From Branchiostoma floridae (Eukaryota; Chordata; Leptocardii; Amphioxiformes; Branchiostomatidae): DNA of 64,000 nucleotides. Under the pieces are notes generated by a model. That model made no database searches and was not told the origin of the DNA. It saw only the letters and a list, made by a program, of their open reading frames with translations. The stretch covers positions 21,587,888 through 21,651,887 of the forward strand of contig NC_049989.1 of assembly GCF_000003815.2 (NCBI RefSeq), read 5' to 3'. Below are positions 52,663-62,176 of this stretch, one piece after another. Position 1 is the first letter of the stretch. Every line of letters starts with the position of its first letter. A program made the translations under genes and the position numbers.

Positions 52663-53077
52663 GCGGTACCGGCGCTGCGTCCGCTACAGGCCGCGGTAGT
52701 CATGACAACCGTACAGTCAAGTATACCTGGGCGTCATGATGAATGTCGGAACAACAAACCGGTCTGAATGACTCTGAATCTCTGTTCGAAGCAGCTCCTA
52801 GAACACCACCTCAGCAGATGGCATGATGGGAACAGGCAAACTGAAGCATCCAGTCCTTTGTAGCTTGAATGTACGTATGAGCTCGCACCTGAAGAAGCGG
52901 GAAATCACAGATATTTAATAAACTGTGTTAGTGTTACAGTAATACAGAGACTTGCAAATTTGTTTTTACTAAAATTACAAAACTCGCACCAAAAAGCAGT
53001 TACTTATGACAAGCAATTGGATACGATTGTGGATCATATCCAGTTGCTTTACTAACTGCTTTATGGCATAACTTACC
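52663..53077 (-). other. RIMBP: RIMBP 5' UTR exons and intron (inferred)
   Basis: The first coding exon appears to extend upstream to 52888, where a clean acceptor (ttcttcag|GTGCGAG) lies. A matching donor (ATCCAG|GTAAGT) marks the 3' end of a further upstream exon at 53077; its 5' end was not found. The spliced leader would carry several short upstream ORFs. Confidence 0.5.
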
Positions 53078-53134
53078 TGGATGTAATACTCATGGTCCTG
53101 CGAGACCGACGAGTGCCTTAACTTAATTATCTGA

Positions 53135-53377
53135 ATGTCTAACCTTCGTCGACATTACAACACAACAGTTGGGGCTGCTTTTCATTCAGCACAGTTTTCA
53201 CCGACGGATGTTGAGCTAATGCAAAGAGACTTATCTACTAGTACAATATTCAAAGACATTAGTCAATCTCTGCAACTGGATAGAATTCGCAGGCTAGACC
53301 GCAGGGCGGATACACAGTGGAACAACACGGATATGGGGCAGATACAGATCTATGGTGTACCAGGATGTATTTACTGA
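53135..53377 (+). CDS. Small ORF of unknown nature, 80 codons
   Basis: ATG to TGA, beginning MSNLRRHYNTTVGAAFHSAQ and containing LQLDRIRRLDRRADTQW. Not repetitive and protein-like in composition, unlike other open stretches between the genes. An in-frame stop directly precedes the ATG. It lies next to the RIMBP promoter on the opposite strand. I do not recognise the family. It could be a small gene, the remains of a retrocopy, or chance. Confidence 0.3.
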   Translation: MSNLRRHYNTTVGAAFHSAQFSPTDVELMQRDLSTSTIFKDISQSLQLDRIRRLDRRADTQWNNTDMGQIQIYGVPGCIY

Positions 53378-54012
53378 AGTTTGCATTATTTTTTGCACTG
53401 TTAAATCTGATTCTTACATGTGAAATATTTAATGAAAATCCTTGTGTCATCAAATCATGTGGCAATAACTACAGTAAACAAAAACATAGACAGACAGTTG
53501 TGTAGATAGACAGACGAGCCAAAACCAATGCCATTCTCCCTTGGGGTAGGGTAGAAAAAATTGGCCCTTAATGAGGGTCTACATGCTCTTTTCCGTAAGG
53601 CGTAGGGAGCCTATTTTCATTTGAGCCTCTTGTAAATCGTATCTAGAAAGCCGTATCATTCATAGATTCGATCGTAGCGAGGCTACTAGATTGTGTGTAA
53701 CGTTGATTGCCTTCTTTGATTTTAGCATAATACATTGTGGGTTCTTCTGAATTCAGACTTGGCGATACCCCCATGCAGACCCTCATTTATGGTGTTTTTG
53801 TTTCTTTTACTGTATTTACGTTTGGGTTCCACAATTCCACATTCACATTGAAGATGACTGCCGTGACACTGGACTACATTTTGTTGAAGTTACTGTAAAT
53901 GCATTTAAGTTCGCGGGGATTTAATTTCGCGGTAGCGGGAAAAGGGACTTTTCGCGGTGGATTTAAGTTCGCGGTAACACCATAGACTGCAGTCTAATAT
54001 CATAATAGAAAA

Positions 54013-54974
54013 GATGAGCGAGGCTATTGACACACCCAGTGTGTCAATAGCCAAACAGGCTATTGACACACTGAGTGTGTCGATAGCCTGTTTAGGCTAT
54101 TGGCACACTGAGTGTGTCGATAGCCTGTTAGGCTATCGACACACCCAGTGATAGAAACCACTAACACTCTGAAAAATACAAATGGCATCCTGTGTCCATT
54201 ATCAACCCAAAATACGATCTTTTTCACGTGTTTACGGCACAATTTTAAACATCGGAATCTGCTATCATATAGGGTGCTAGTTTTACTGTCACCGCATGTG
54301 ATCATGGCAGCCATGTTGGATCGGTTAGGAACACGTTTTCAGCTGTGTTTACCGACGAATTCCTGCCATATTGGAGAATTTTCGGCCTCAAAACTTATAT
54401 CACTAAGGAAGCGAAGTTATAGTTGTTGTTTTACCTCCATTATTTTTAATGTGAAAGAAATATTCTTCCGAGTCGCTGCCGATAGCGCCGGAACCACACG
54501 GCCGAAAATTATGACATGTTTTGTGGTCAGTGTTATTTTTGGTTTATATTGTTAACAGAAACTTTAAAAGTTGTTTATATATAAAATATTCTTATATCAA
54601 ATGGATGTTTAAAAAGGGACAAGAAAAATTGAAAAAAAAACAAATTAAAAAAACTCCGGAGCGGACTCGAGCCGGGTCGGAGCTGGTATCATGAATTCCC
54701 GGGTCAACGCTCTATCCACTACGCTACGTCATACATACACTATGAAGGCTGTATTATTAGGTATCCAGATGTAGGGCATAACTTGAATACGTCCGTTCAT
54801 TCCAAGATTCCAAGATTCCAATGTCTAATCTTCCGAACAATGTCTAATCAACTATTGCTTGTGTAAAATATTGCCGGAAAGGCATGTTACAAGCTCTGAT
54901 TGGCTGACTGGCATCTCGGTGTGTCAATAGCCTGTTTGGCTATGGGCACACTGAGTGTGTCAATAGCCACAGCG
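54013..54974. mobile_element. Element nested in the MITE, 8-bp target duplication
   Basis: Flanked on both sides by atagaaaa, which is single in the intact MITE. Ends carry repeated palindromes ggctattgacacac..gtgtgtcaatagcc. An 8-bp duplication fits hAT or P-type transposons. No transposase seen; the interior includes a tRNA-like piece. Confidence 0.82.
54653..54727 (-). other. tRNA-like sequence inside the nested element
   Basis: On the minus strand tagcgtagtggatagagcg fits an A-box and ggctcgagtcc a B-box, with a cggag end. The stems do not pair well enough to call a functional tRNA. Confidence 0.4.
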
Positions 54975-55070
54975 ATAGAAAAATGTTCGCGGTGGTTGTA
55001 AGTTCGCGGTGAAGTGGTCACCGCAAAAACCGCGAACATTAATCCACCGCGAACATTTCTGCATTTACAG

Positions 55071-57229
55071 TACGTTATTACATAAATATTACAAAGATTA
55101 ACAAATAAATAAATAAATATTAAAATAGGGTTGGGGGGGGGGGCAGTTGTAGCAACTTGGCATTAAAAAATACAAGAAAATCGCAGGTAAGTTGATCCTG
55201 TGTTTAAACTTTAAGGAGTTACTCTATTTCTGTAAGGACCTTTCACCAACAGGTCTGTTAACGAGAGCTTTTTGATTTCTCCCAGTCTATTTAAAACTCA
55301 AACGGAGCGTGTCTATAAAAATAACACTGTTGCATTTCAAATCACAGCCGGTAACGGCAGTATATCGATGATCATACTATTCATAGTCTATATTTACATG
55401 TACACGTGTTAGAGACTGGTTAACAGTTAGCTAAACTGTTGTCAAAAGTCCCTGGGAGAGATAAAAACTGTAACAACCTGCTAGAAACATCCACAGAACC
55501 GCCCCGTGAACATTAACATTACACGAACTTAGCTACAATCTGGTAACGTGGAAATTAGCGCCAAACTTCGCTAAGCCACGACATGCACTGTTGAATATGC
55601 AGTGTTTTCGGCTCTATACAAACAGTTAGAACTCTGTCATCCACAGTTCTGTACTCCTGACCCCCTGTACAGTCCGTGGAAACGGTATTTACTCCCGTAC
55701 TCCTGAGGAAAGTATCGGAACCACTTGTTAGCGTTGGTCACCAAAAATTAAGTCTCCAGTGTTGACACACGACTGTCCCTTTCAACAACGCACAAGACAC
55801 TGTCTTTTCGGCGCATCTTGGGGCATTTCTGGTCTTCATAAGACCCTATAACACTTAATATACCCTGTAGGTAACGTGAACCGCTACAAACCTGTATATT
55901 GGCGCCGTAGTAAGCCGGTTTGGGCGGTTGTACGGAGAGATTCACCACAAAGACACAACTTTTAACTGCAGGACGCAGGTCATCCGGGTCACCGTGCAGC
56001 AGCGCCGCCTCAGGGCAGGTATGGTACTGCAGCAATCATGACGTCAGGGCTGCAGTGCAATAGAAGCACGCGGGAGGCGCTGCTGTACTGCTGGTCAAGC
56101 TCGCTAGGTTATCTTCAAGCAGATGTTAGAGAGTAAAGTACCGTAATTCTTTAACTTTAGTGGTGGTATCGTGTTTGCTGTTGTTACAGTCATCGCTTAG
56201 AGTGCTACCATGACTAGACAGTTGAGGGTAAGTCAAAGAGAACACTTATGATTCATTATCATTTTTTGGACTCCATAGGAATATTTGGACGAGAGGTTTA
56301 ATAGCCCTACAACCTCCTGAAAGTAATTTCATCAGGTTGGTAGGTCACAGGATAGTAGAGTTTTCTTTTACATAACCAGTTAATATTACCTGCTGACGTT
56401 TCCATACCTATGACATCCTCCTCAGTGCTTCTAACTTCTCGCCTCACTGTAGCCGATATATAACGTTACGTCTCACTTTTCCAGCAAGAACACAATATAT
56501 AGCAGAGAGAAGCAGAACTCCAGTTAGAAGCTCTGAAGAAGATGTCTGACAGACATCAAAAGTCAGCAGGTAATGTTAACTGGTTGTGTAAAAGAAAACT
56601 CTACTATTCTATGGCCTACAGCTCCTTGGGAAGCCAGCCTGATCAGGTGTGTGACACAGGAGCAAGTGTCCCTGCACGTGCCATGTCAGTCTTGTAACGT
56701 TACACGTGTGAAAGTGAGAGTGCAGACAAACTGGTCTCCACTTAATTATGCCCGAAGGCCACCGCAGGGTCAATGTCAGGTTACATGGAGAGGTCGGAAA
56801 CATCATCTTTTCTCTCAAGGTCAGAAACTTCATAATTTCATTTCATGTTGATAAGCCCTTGTCTTGGTTACCCCCCTCCTCAAAAGCAAAGCACAAACAG
56901 TACAGAGGGTAAGGATGATTTTTATTGATATCAATACAAAATCTTTAAGCATATACATGTATAAGTGCTGATAAGTCTGAAAAAAAAGACTGACACAGTA
57001 CAATCATGAGAGCAATGATAACAGGATGTCATTCATAATGTTAATATCAATCAGTACGATTCAATTAGGCTTTCATAACAAGGTGAATCTTTCCAAATGT
57101 GTTACTCTAAACAGCGTTATACATGTATTGTATATACATTTTGCACACTAGAACATCGTCTGTTCTTTCCAAGAGCCTTGAAGTTGAGGCTTGTTGTTGT
57201 TTGTTTATTGTCTTGTTTGTTGTTGTTGT
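55071..57229. other. Between RIMBP 5' region and RFC5 stop
   Basis: RFC5 3' UTR at the right. At 55880-56130 a GC-richer stretch could be promoter. No confident gene. Confidence 0.4.
56921..56926 (-). terminator. RFC5: Candidate polyadenylation signal of RFC5
   Basis: AATAAA on the minus strand about 300 nt after the stop codon. A second AATAAA lies only 21 nt after the stop (57204-57209), too close to give a normal 3' UTR. Neither is proven. Confidence 0.35.
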
Positions 57230-57323
57230 TTACGCCTGCGCTGCCACGTTCCTGACCACCTGGAAAGCTGCGATCACGGAACTGAGCTGGAGTTTCTCGT
57301 TGGTTCCTGCCGACAATCGGTAC
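57230..57323 (-). CDS. RFC5: RFC5 terminal exon
   Basis: 94 nt, phase 2 in, to [23 protein letters not shown] then [10 protein letters not shown]. Vertebrate end: YRLSVGTNEKIQLSSLIAAF. Acceptor ttgcag|GTACCG. Confidence 0.95.
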
Positions 57324-60300
57324 CTGCAAACAGACAACACACAACTGTCAGCGGACAATACTGTAAATGGACACAGTTCAATCTACTTCTATCTACAAAA
57401 CACCCTCTCAGTCTAGCCTGGGTACCATCCGTATCAGGGGTGCCTAAGCATTTGCACGAACCCTATGAAATTCGTACGAATATTATGTGATACACACGAA
57501 TCACTATGCAAAAACGCACGAATATTATGAAATTCGCACGAATCACTATGCAAAAACGCACGAATATTATGAAATTCGCACGAATCACTATGTGACACAC
57601 ACGAACCTTATGTGATTTGCACGATCCTTATGCGAAATTGCGCAACCACTGGCGGGGTCACATGACAAACGGAGCGGGATTTTCAAGATGGCGGCTTCGC
57701 CGCTTCGGCGACTGAAAATACGATGTAACACGCCGAAATGAAGCTAAACAGTAGCTCACAGGCTATCAAATACATCTTTGCGACGGTAAATGTCCATTCC
57801 ATGCCTTGAAATATAAATATCTCGGGTAGAAACGCTCAAAATCATGCCTCCTCCCGGCCGCCGTTTTTGCATAAGGATCGTGCAAATCACATAAGGCTCG
57901 TGTGTGTCACATAGTGATTCGTGCAAATTTCATAAAATTCGTACGATTTCGCATAGTGATTCGTGCGAATTTCATAGTATTCTGCGTTTTCGCATAGTGA
58001 TTCGTGTGTATCACATAATATTCGTACGAATTTCATAGGGTTCACGCAAATGCTTAGGCACCCCTGCGTATTCTACCGGGGTTCCTTACACTCGCATATT
58101 TTTTAGGGGTAGCGAGTGTAAGGAGCACCGGTAGAAAACAGATGGTACCCAGGCTACACTCAGTCCTCTTTTGGGCCTCGTTTGAAGCAACAGGAAGACA
58201 TAGCGCCATCTGGCCCTGTGTAACTAGGCAACATTAATTTGGTAAAGCCACACTTTGAGGTAAAATTTCTAGTCTGGGTAAAAATCCACGCAACAAATAT
58301 TTTGGATAAAGGTTTTGGGGAAATCAAGGAAAAAATGGGCAGGAAAAAAAACTTAACATATTCAAACCTTAAAAGTTTGTACCACGGTACTATGTCAAAC
58401 TGCTCATTGGTTTTCTAGTTCATCACAATTTGCTGAAGATACAACAAGGTAAGCACAACTTACTCCACATCTGCCATCTTCTGCAACAGAACCATCTTCA
58501 CAGCCATCGGGAAATCAACTGGGGTAAACAAACAAATAAACAATCAGCAATTGTACACAATAAACATCATGATATATTTTATATTTCATCCGTCCATCCC
58601 CCAATTCTTACAATCACTCATCCATCCATTTTCCCATTCATTCGTTCATTCATTCATTCATCCTTTCACTGTTATCCATCCATCCAACCGTCCTTCCATC
58701 CAATGTCTCACTCATCCAATTACAATTCACTCATTCACTCATTCATCCAATTGACTCATAAAAATGAGGATAATTTGGTTTTGCATTGATCCATATATTA
58801 GTCATTCATTCATTCATTCATTCATTCATTCATTCATTCATTTATTCATTCATTCATTCAGTCATTCATTCAGTCATTCATTCATCTGTCTGCATACTTA
58901 CCCATTATCATTCATTTTCATTCTTTATTGCATCCATCCATCCATCCATTCAATGAACCAACCATTCATTCATTCGTTCATTTGTCGACTAATTCAACCA
59001 TTTATCCATCTATCCATTTCCTTGCCCACTTACTTCTGTGCACGAACAGATGCACCTCTGTCAGGAACAACAACAACAACAACAACACCATCCGGTGCCA
59101 GCTTACTTCTGTACACGAACAGGTGCACCTCCGTCAGGAACAACAACAACAACAACAACAACATCTGCTTACTTCTGTGCACGAACAGATGCACCTCCGT
59201 CAGGAACAACAACAACAACAACAACAACATCTGCTTACTTCTGTGCACGAACAGGTGCACCTCCGTCAGGATGTCCTGCAGAGCCAAACCCTTCAGCACC
59301 TTCAGCTGAAAGATGTCTGGGCAGTGTTAAGGAAGGGTTTTCTTAAAGACATGATGACAGTGAAAGAGTAAAGTCAAAAGGACACTTAGTAAATGTATAA
59401 TAGAAGCACGAAAGTATAAATTTAGGAATAAAAATGTTAAAGAAAATAGATAAAATGCAAAACAACCAAAAATATTCTGCATGATAAGGAAGGGATTTTT
59501 TTATCAACATGAATGTGGCAGAAAAAAAGTAAAAAAGACACGTACATACATATTACAATGTTCAGTAACAAAATGGACACAAAAATTGGACCCAGATTTT
59601 CAACCGTCTAAGTCCGACTCCAGTCTTTATCAGAAATGAGAAATCTGCCACATGGGAGTCCAGATCTAGATTCTGTGAACTTGAAACTGACATCTTGCTT
59701 TATAATTTCTACACCACAGATGAACTTTCAAACTAAAAGGATACTGTTATAAGCTGTTGTGAAATTCTCGTTAAGCATCCAGTTAACGATGTTAGCGATG
59801 TCAGATCGAAGCGGCTGTCCGGTGACCAGGTAAACGTTGTCCTCGTCCACAACATCGTGGGCCATCGATGTGCTCTGCAATAAAGGAAAGAAGACATCAG
59901 GATTGAGGCCAGAGTAAAGGTGAAAACTATGTGATGGCCGCATCGGTTAATCAAGGTCCACAATTGTGCCTTTACCTAATTAACATTTGCAAATAAGCTA
60001 AATTCAAGATGGCAGGCATTGACCAATGGACATGAGCAAGGCATTGAATTTTTACCTTTCTAACACACTTATTTTTAGTTGGATTTGTCCATGTTGTCTA
60101 CAAAGCAAAGGAGCCACTCTAAAGATCAGTGAATGAATAAACAAATCACTATTTTGGACTTGAAAGATCAAACAAGGTTTGACAGGGTAAGCAATATCAA
60201 CTTCTTAGCACCCGTGACTTATCATTTGTATTTACATGTATTTATCCATGCATTACTGTAAATGCATTTAAGTTCGCAGGGATTTAATTTCGTGGTAGCG

Positions 60301-62176
60301 GGAAAAGGGACTTTTCGCGGTGGATTTAATTTCGCGGTTACACCATAGACTGCAGCCTAATACCACAATAGAAAAATTTTTTGCGGTGGATCTAAGTTCG
60401 CGGTGAAGTGGTCGCCGCGAAAACCGCGAACATTAATCCACCGCGAACATTTCTGCATTTACAGTATCTATCATCATGCCTACAAGCTTCTTAAGGAAGT
60501 TCTTAAGAAGAGTCTGACCTGCAGGATGTTTAAGACTCGTCTCATGTCTCCGTTAGCCAGCTGAAGGATCGCTTTCTTCCCATCTTCTGTTACATCCACG
60601 CTGGAATAACACAACACAACTGTTGAAGTACTATAACATCACTTAAATCCCAGTAGTCTTACTTTACGTTTCGTCGACTCTGGAACAACAGTACTGTCAC
60701 TTCACTTCAATACCAGTGGTCTTATCTAACAGGAGGGGGAAATAAGCTAAAGTTGTCTAAAACTGTCTGTCTTGGAAGACAATGGTAGGCGGACGGGTTT
60801 AAGGCGACCCGTCTGCCTGGCCTGCACGTGGGTTTTTAAGGTGAAGGAGGGGTGTGCACTCCCTTCTCCACCCTCTCGTCTACTGCAGCACTAAATCTCA
60901 CAGGGGCAACTGTATGCAACGTGTAAGACGGCCCCAGCAGATGCAGATTTGTTGTTTGGAGTTTCCGTCTCCGTCTTCCGATCAAGGATGCAAGGGGTTC
61001 CTTCTACCCTGACTCATGTGTCATGGCGGGTGCGTCATGCCCAAACATGCCCCTATGGCATGTCTAAAACTAATTTCTATACAAAATAGTCCCTTCCTAC
61101 CTACCCTATTTTTTTCAAGACTGAAACAGGAAACACAACATTTTCTTCCTAGGCCTAATACATTGATAACATATATTCGTGTAGTCGTCAGTTCATGGCA
61201 AAGAGGTCACTATTGACACCCCAAAAAAAATAGATAGACAATGAAATAGACGGAAATGTAGATTCCTGAGGATAAAATGACAGATTTGACAAGGAAATTT
61301 GACAATATAGGCTCCAGAATAATGGGGGGATGGAGATGAATTTAAAGCAGGAGCCATGGCAACTACCCGAGCCAACTACCCTATTCCTTAAAATGACAGA
61401 TTTAACTACATGGGCTCCTGAATAGCCCCGGCAATGCCACTAGCCATTGTTCCTGCCCGGCTTTGTTTGTTTGTTTGTTTGTTTGTTTGTTTTGCACCAA
61501 CACATGCTTCAGTAAACCTCACTTTTCTTCCTGGATGACGTGCTCCAGTCTGGGCAACATCTGATCCACACCAAGCGGGCCGAACCTGGGCACAGAATAC
61601 AGATGAAGTTTATCATGTACAGATGCATGTAAGGCACATAGTTCCCATTGAATATAAACAATCCCTATGTAAGACACAGGGTAGATACACCTTCAACTAA
61701 GATATATGATTCCTTATTGTTATCTATTTTTGGGTCCGTGGCTTATGTTTATGTTTTGTCTCAGTTATTGTCTCCATCTCTATTGTCATTATGTATTCTT
61801 CTGTTATTTCTGTTTATTCAAAATACAATAAATATTTTTTTTTTTAAAAAGAAAAAAAAGATATATGATTCCTATGTGCAACATACATGTAAACATCACA
61901 TATGCCACATCATTCCTTTGTAAGATACACAGTGAAAACTTGAGACACACATTTTCCATATGAGATATCTGGATCCTATACTTAGGCTTATTCTGTGAAT
62001 GTAGCTTTGACAAGTGTTAACTTATACACATGCAGCTTTGGCAGGTGTTCTACAGGTGTGACTTCCTAGCACAGCTTACCTGAACCTGGTGCACCTGGAC
62101 TGGATAGCAGGGATGATCTTGGACAGGTAGTTACAGATGAGGCAGAACCGTGTGTTCTCTGTAAACTTCTCCATAA
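57230..62176 (-). CDS. RFC5: Replication factor C subunit 5, 3' half (seven exons, 5' truncated by window edge)
   Basis: Exons 62080-62176, 61523-61585, 60519-60600, 59734-59874, 59239-59305, 58464-58518 and 57230-57323 join in one frame for 599 nt, about 198 residues to TAA at 57230-57232. RFC5 is a small AAA+ subunit of the clamp loader that places PCNA on DNA, and is also found in alternative clamp-loader complexes. Visible landmarks: sensor-1 region [19 protein letters not shown], the SRC motif ([13 protein letters not shown]), sensor-2 [12 protein letters not shown], then the C-terminal collar ([55 protein letters not shown]). These match vertebrate RFC5 rather than RFC2, 3 or 4. The first roughly 145 residues (Walker A and B) are outside the window. 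Confidence 0.95.
57413..58157. mobile_element. Nested foldback elements in an RFC5 intron
   Basis: Outer inverted ends agcctgggtaccatc / gatggtacccaggct. Within it, 57436-58067 has ends caggggtgcctaagcatttg / caaatgcttaggcacccctg flanked by cgtat on both sides. The inner arms are long, built of repeated cgaatattatg and cacgaatcactatg motifs. Confidence 0.85.
58464..58518 (-). CDS. RFC5: RFC5 exon (collar)
   Basis: 55 nt, phase 1 in, phase 2 out: [17 protein letters not shown]. Acceptor ccccag|TTGATT, donor TGGA|GTAAGT. Vertebrate RFC5: VDFPSSVRIHLLTKMADIE. Confidence 0.93.
58600..58990. repeat. (CATT)n / (CATC)n rich tract
   Basis: Runs of cattcattcatt and catccatccatc in an RFC5 intron. 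Confidence 0.9.
59028..59238 (-). repeat. RFC5 exon donor-edge array, three extra copies
   Basis: Units of about 62 to 75 bp with the last ~35 nt of exon 59239-59305 ([10 protein letters not shown]), the donor AGAA|GTAAGC and (ttg)n in gene sense. Confidence 0.95.
59239..59305 (-). CDS. RFC5: RFC5 exon (collar)
   Basis: 67 nt, phase 0 in, phase 1 out: [20 protein letters not shown] then HR. Acceptor tttcag|CTGAAG, donor AGAA|GTAAGC. The 3' part with the donor is repeated three more times at 59028-59238. Confidence 0.94.
59734..59874 (-). CDS. RFC5: RFC5 exon (start of collar domain)
   Basis: 141 nt, phase 0/0: [47 protein letters not shown]. The donor is weak (TTTTA|GTTTGA at 59728-59733). 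I chose it because it keeps phase and the five-residue spacing to LKVLKG seen in vertebrates; the alternative A|GTATCC at 59747 breaks the frame. Confidence 0.85.
60256..60464. mobile_element. CTGTAAATGCA MITE, intact copy
   Basis: 209 bp, inverted ends ctgtaaatgcattta, TA on both sides, interior built of ttcgcggtgg motifs and their complements. Confidence 0.9.
60519..60600 (-). CDS. RFC5: RFC5 exon (sensor-2)
   Basis: 82 nt, phase 2 in, phase 0 out: [20 protein letters not shown] then RVLNILQ. GDMRR is the sensor-2 arginine region. Acceptor ttccag|CGTGGA, donor CAG|GTCAGA. Confidence 0.93.
60768..60920. repeat. Interspersed repeat shared with 14486-14640
   Basis: Same modules in the same order and orientation as the copy at 14486, with a different middle part. 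Confidence 0.75.
61085..61158. mobile_element. Half copy of the 50745 foldback element
   Basis: tccctacctaccc-like sequence, then actgaaacaggaaacacaac and attttcttcctaggcct, as at the right end of 50745-51140. Confidence 0.65.
61454..61490. repeat. (TTTG)n microsatellite
   Basis: About eight tttg units in an RFC5 intron. Confidence 0.85.
61523..61585 (-). CDS. RFC5: RFC5 exon
   Basis: 63 nt, phase 2/2: [20 protein letters not shown]. Acceptor gcccag|GTTCGG, donor GAAAA|GTGAGG. Vertebrate RFC5 reads FGPLTPELMVPRLEHVVEEE. Confidence 0.93.
62080..62176 (-). CDS. RFC5: RFC5 exon with sensor-1 and SRC motif
   Basis: 97 nt, phase 1 in, phase 2 out. Acceptor gtccag|TTATGG, donor [30 protein letters not shown] then [12 protein letters not shown]. 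Its first ~53 nt with the acceptor are the unit of the array at 62177-64000. It is the only copy that keeps the donor-side half, so it is the functional one. Confidence 0.95.

Larger units (their letters stand above)
53893..55070. mobile_element. CTGTAAATGCA MITE interrupted by a second element
   Basis: Ends ctgtaaatgcatttaagttc / gaacatttctgcatttacag with TA on both sides. The uninterrupted relative at 60256-60464 is 209 bp; here 962 bp (54013-54974) are inserted. Confidence 0.88.
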
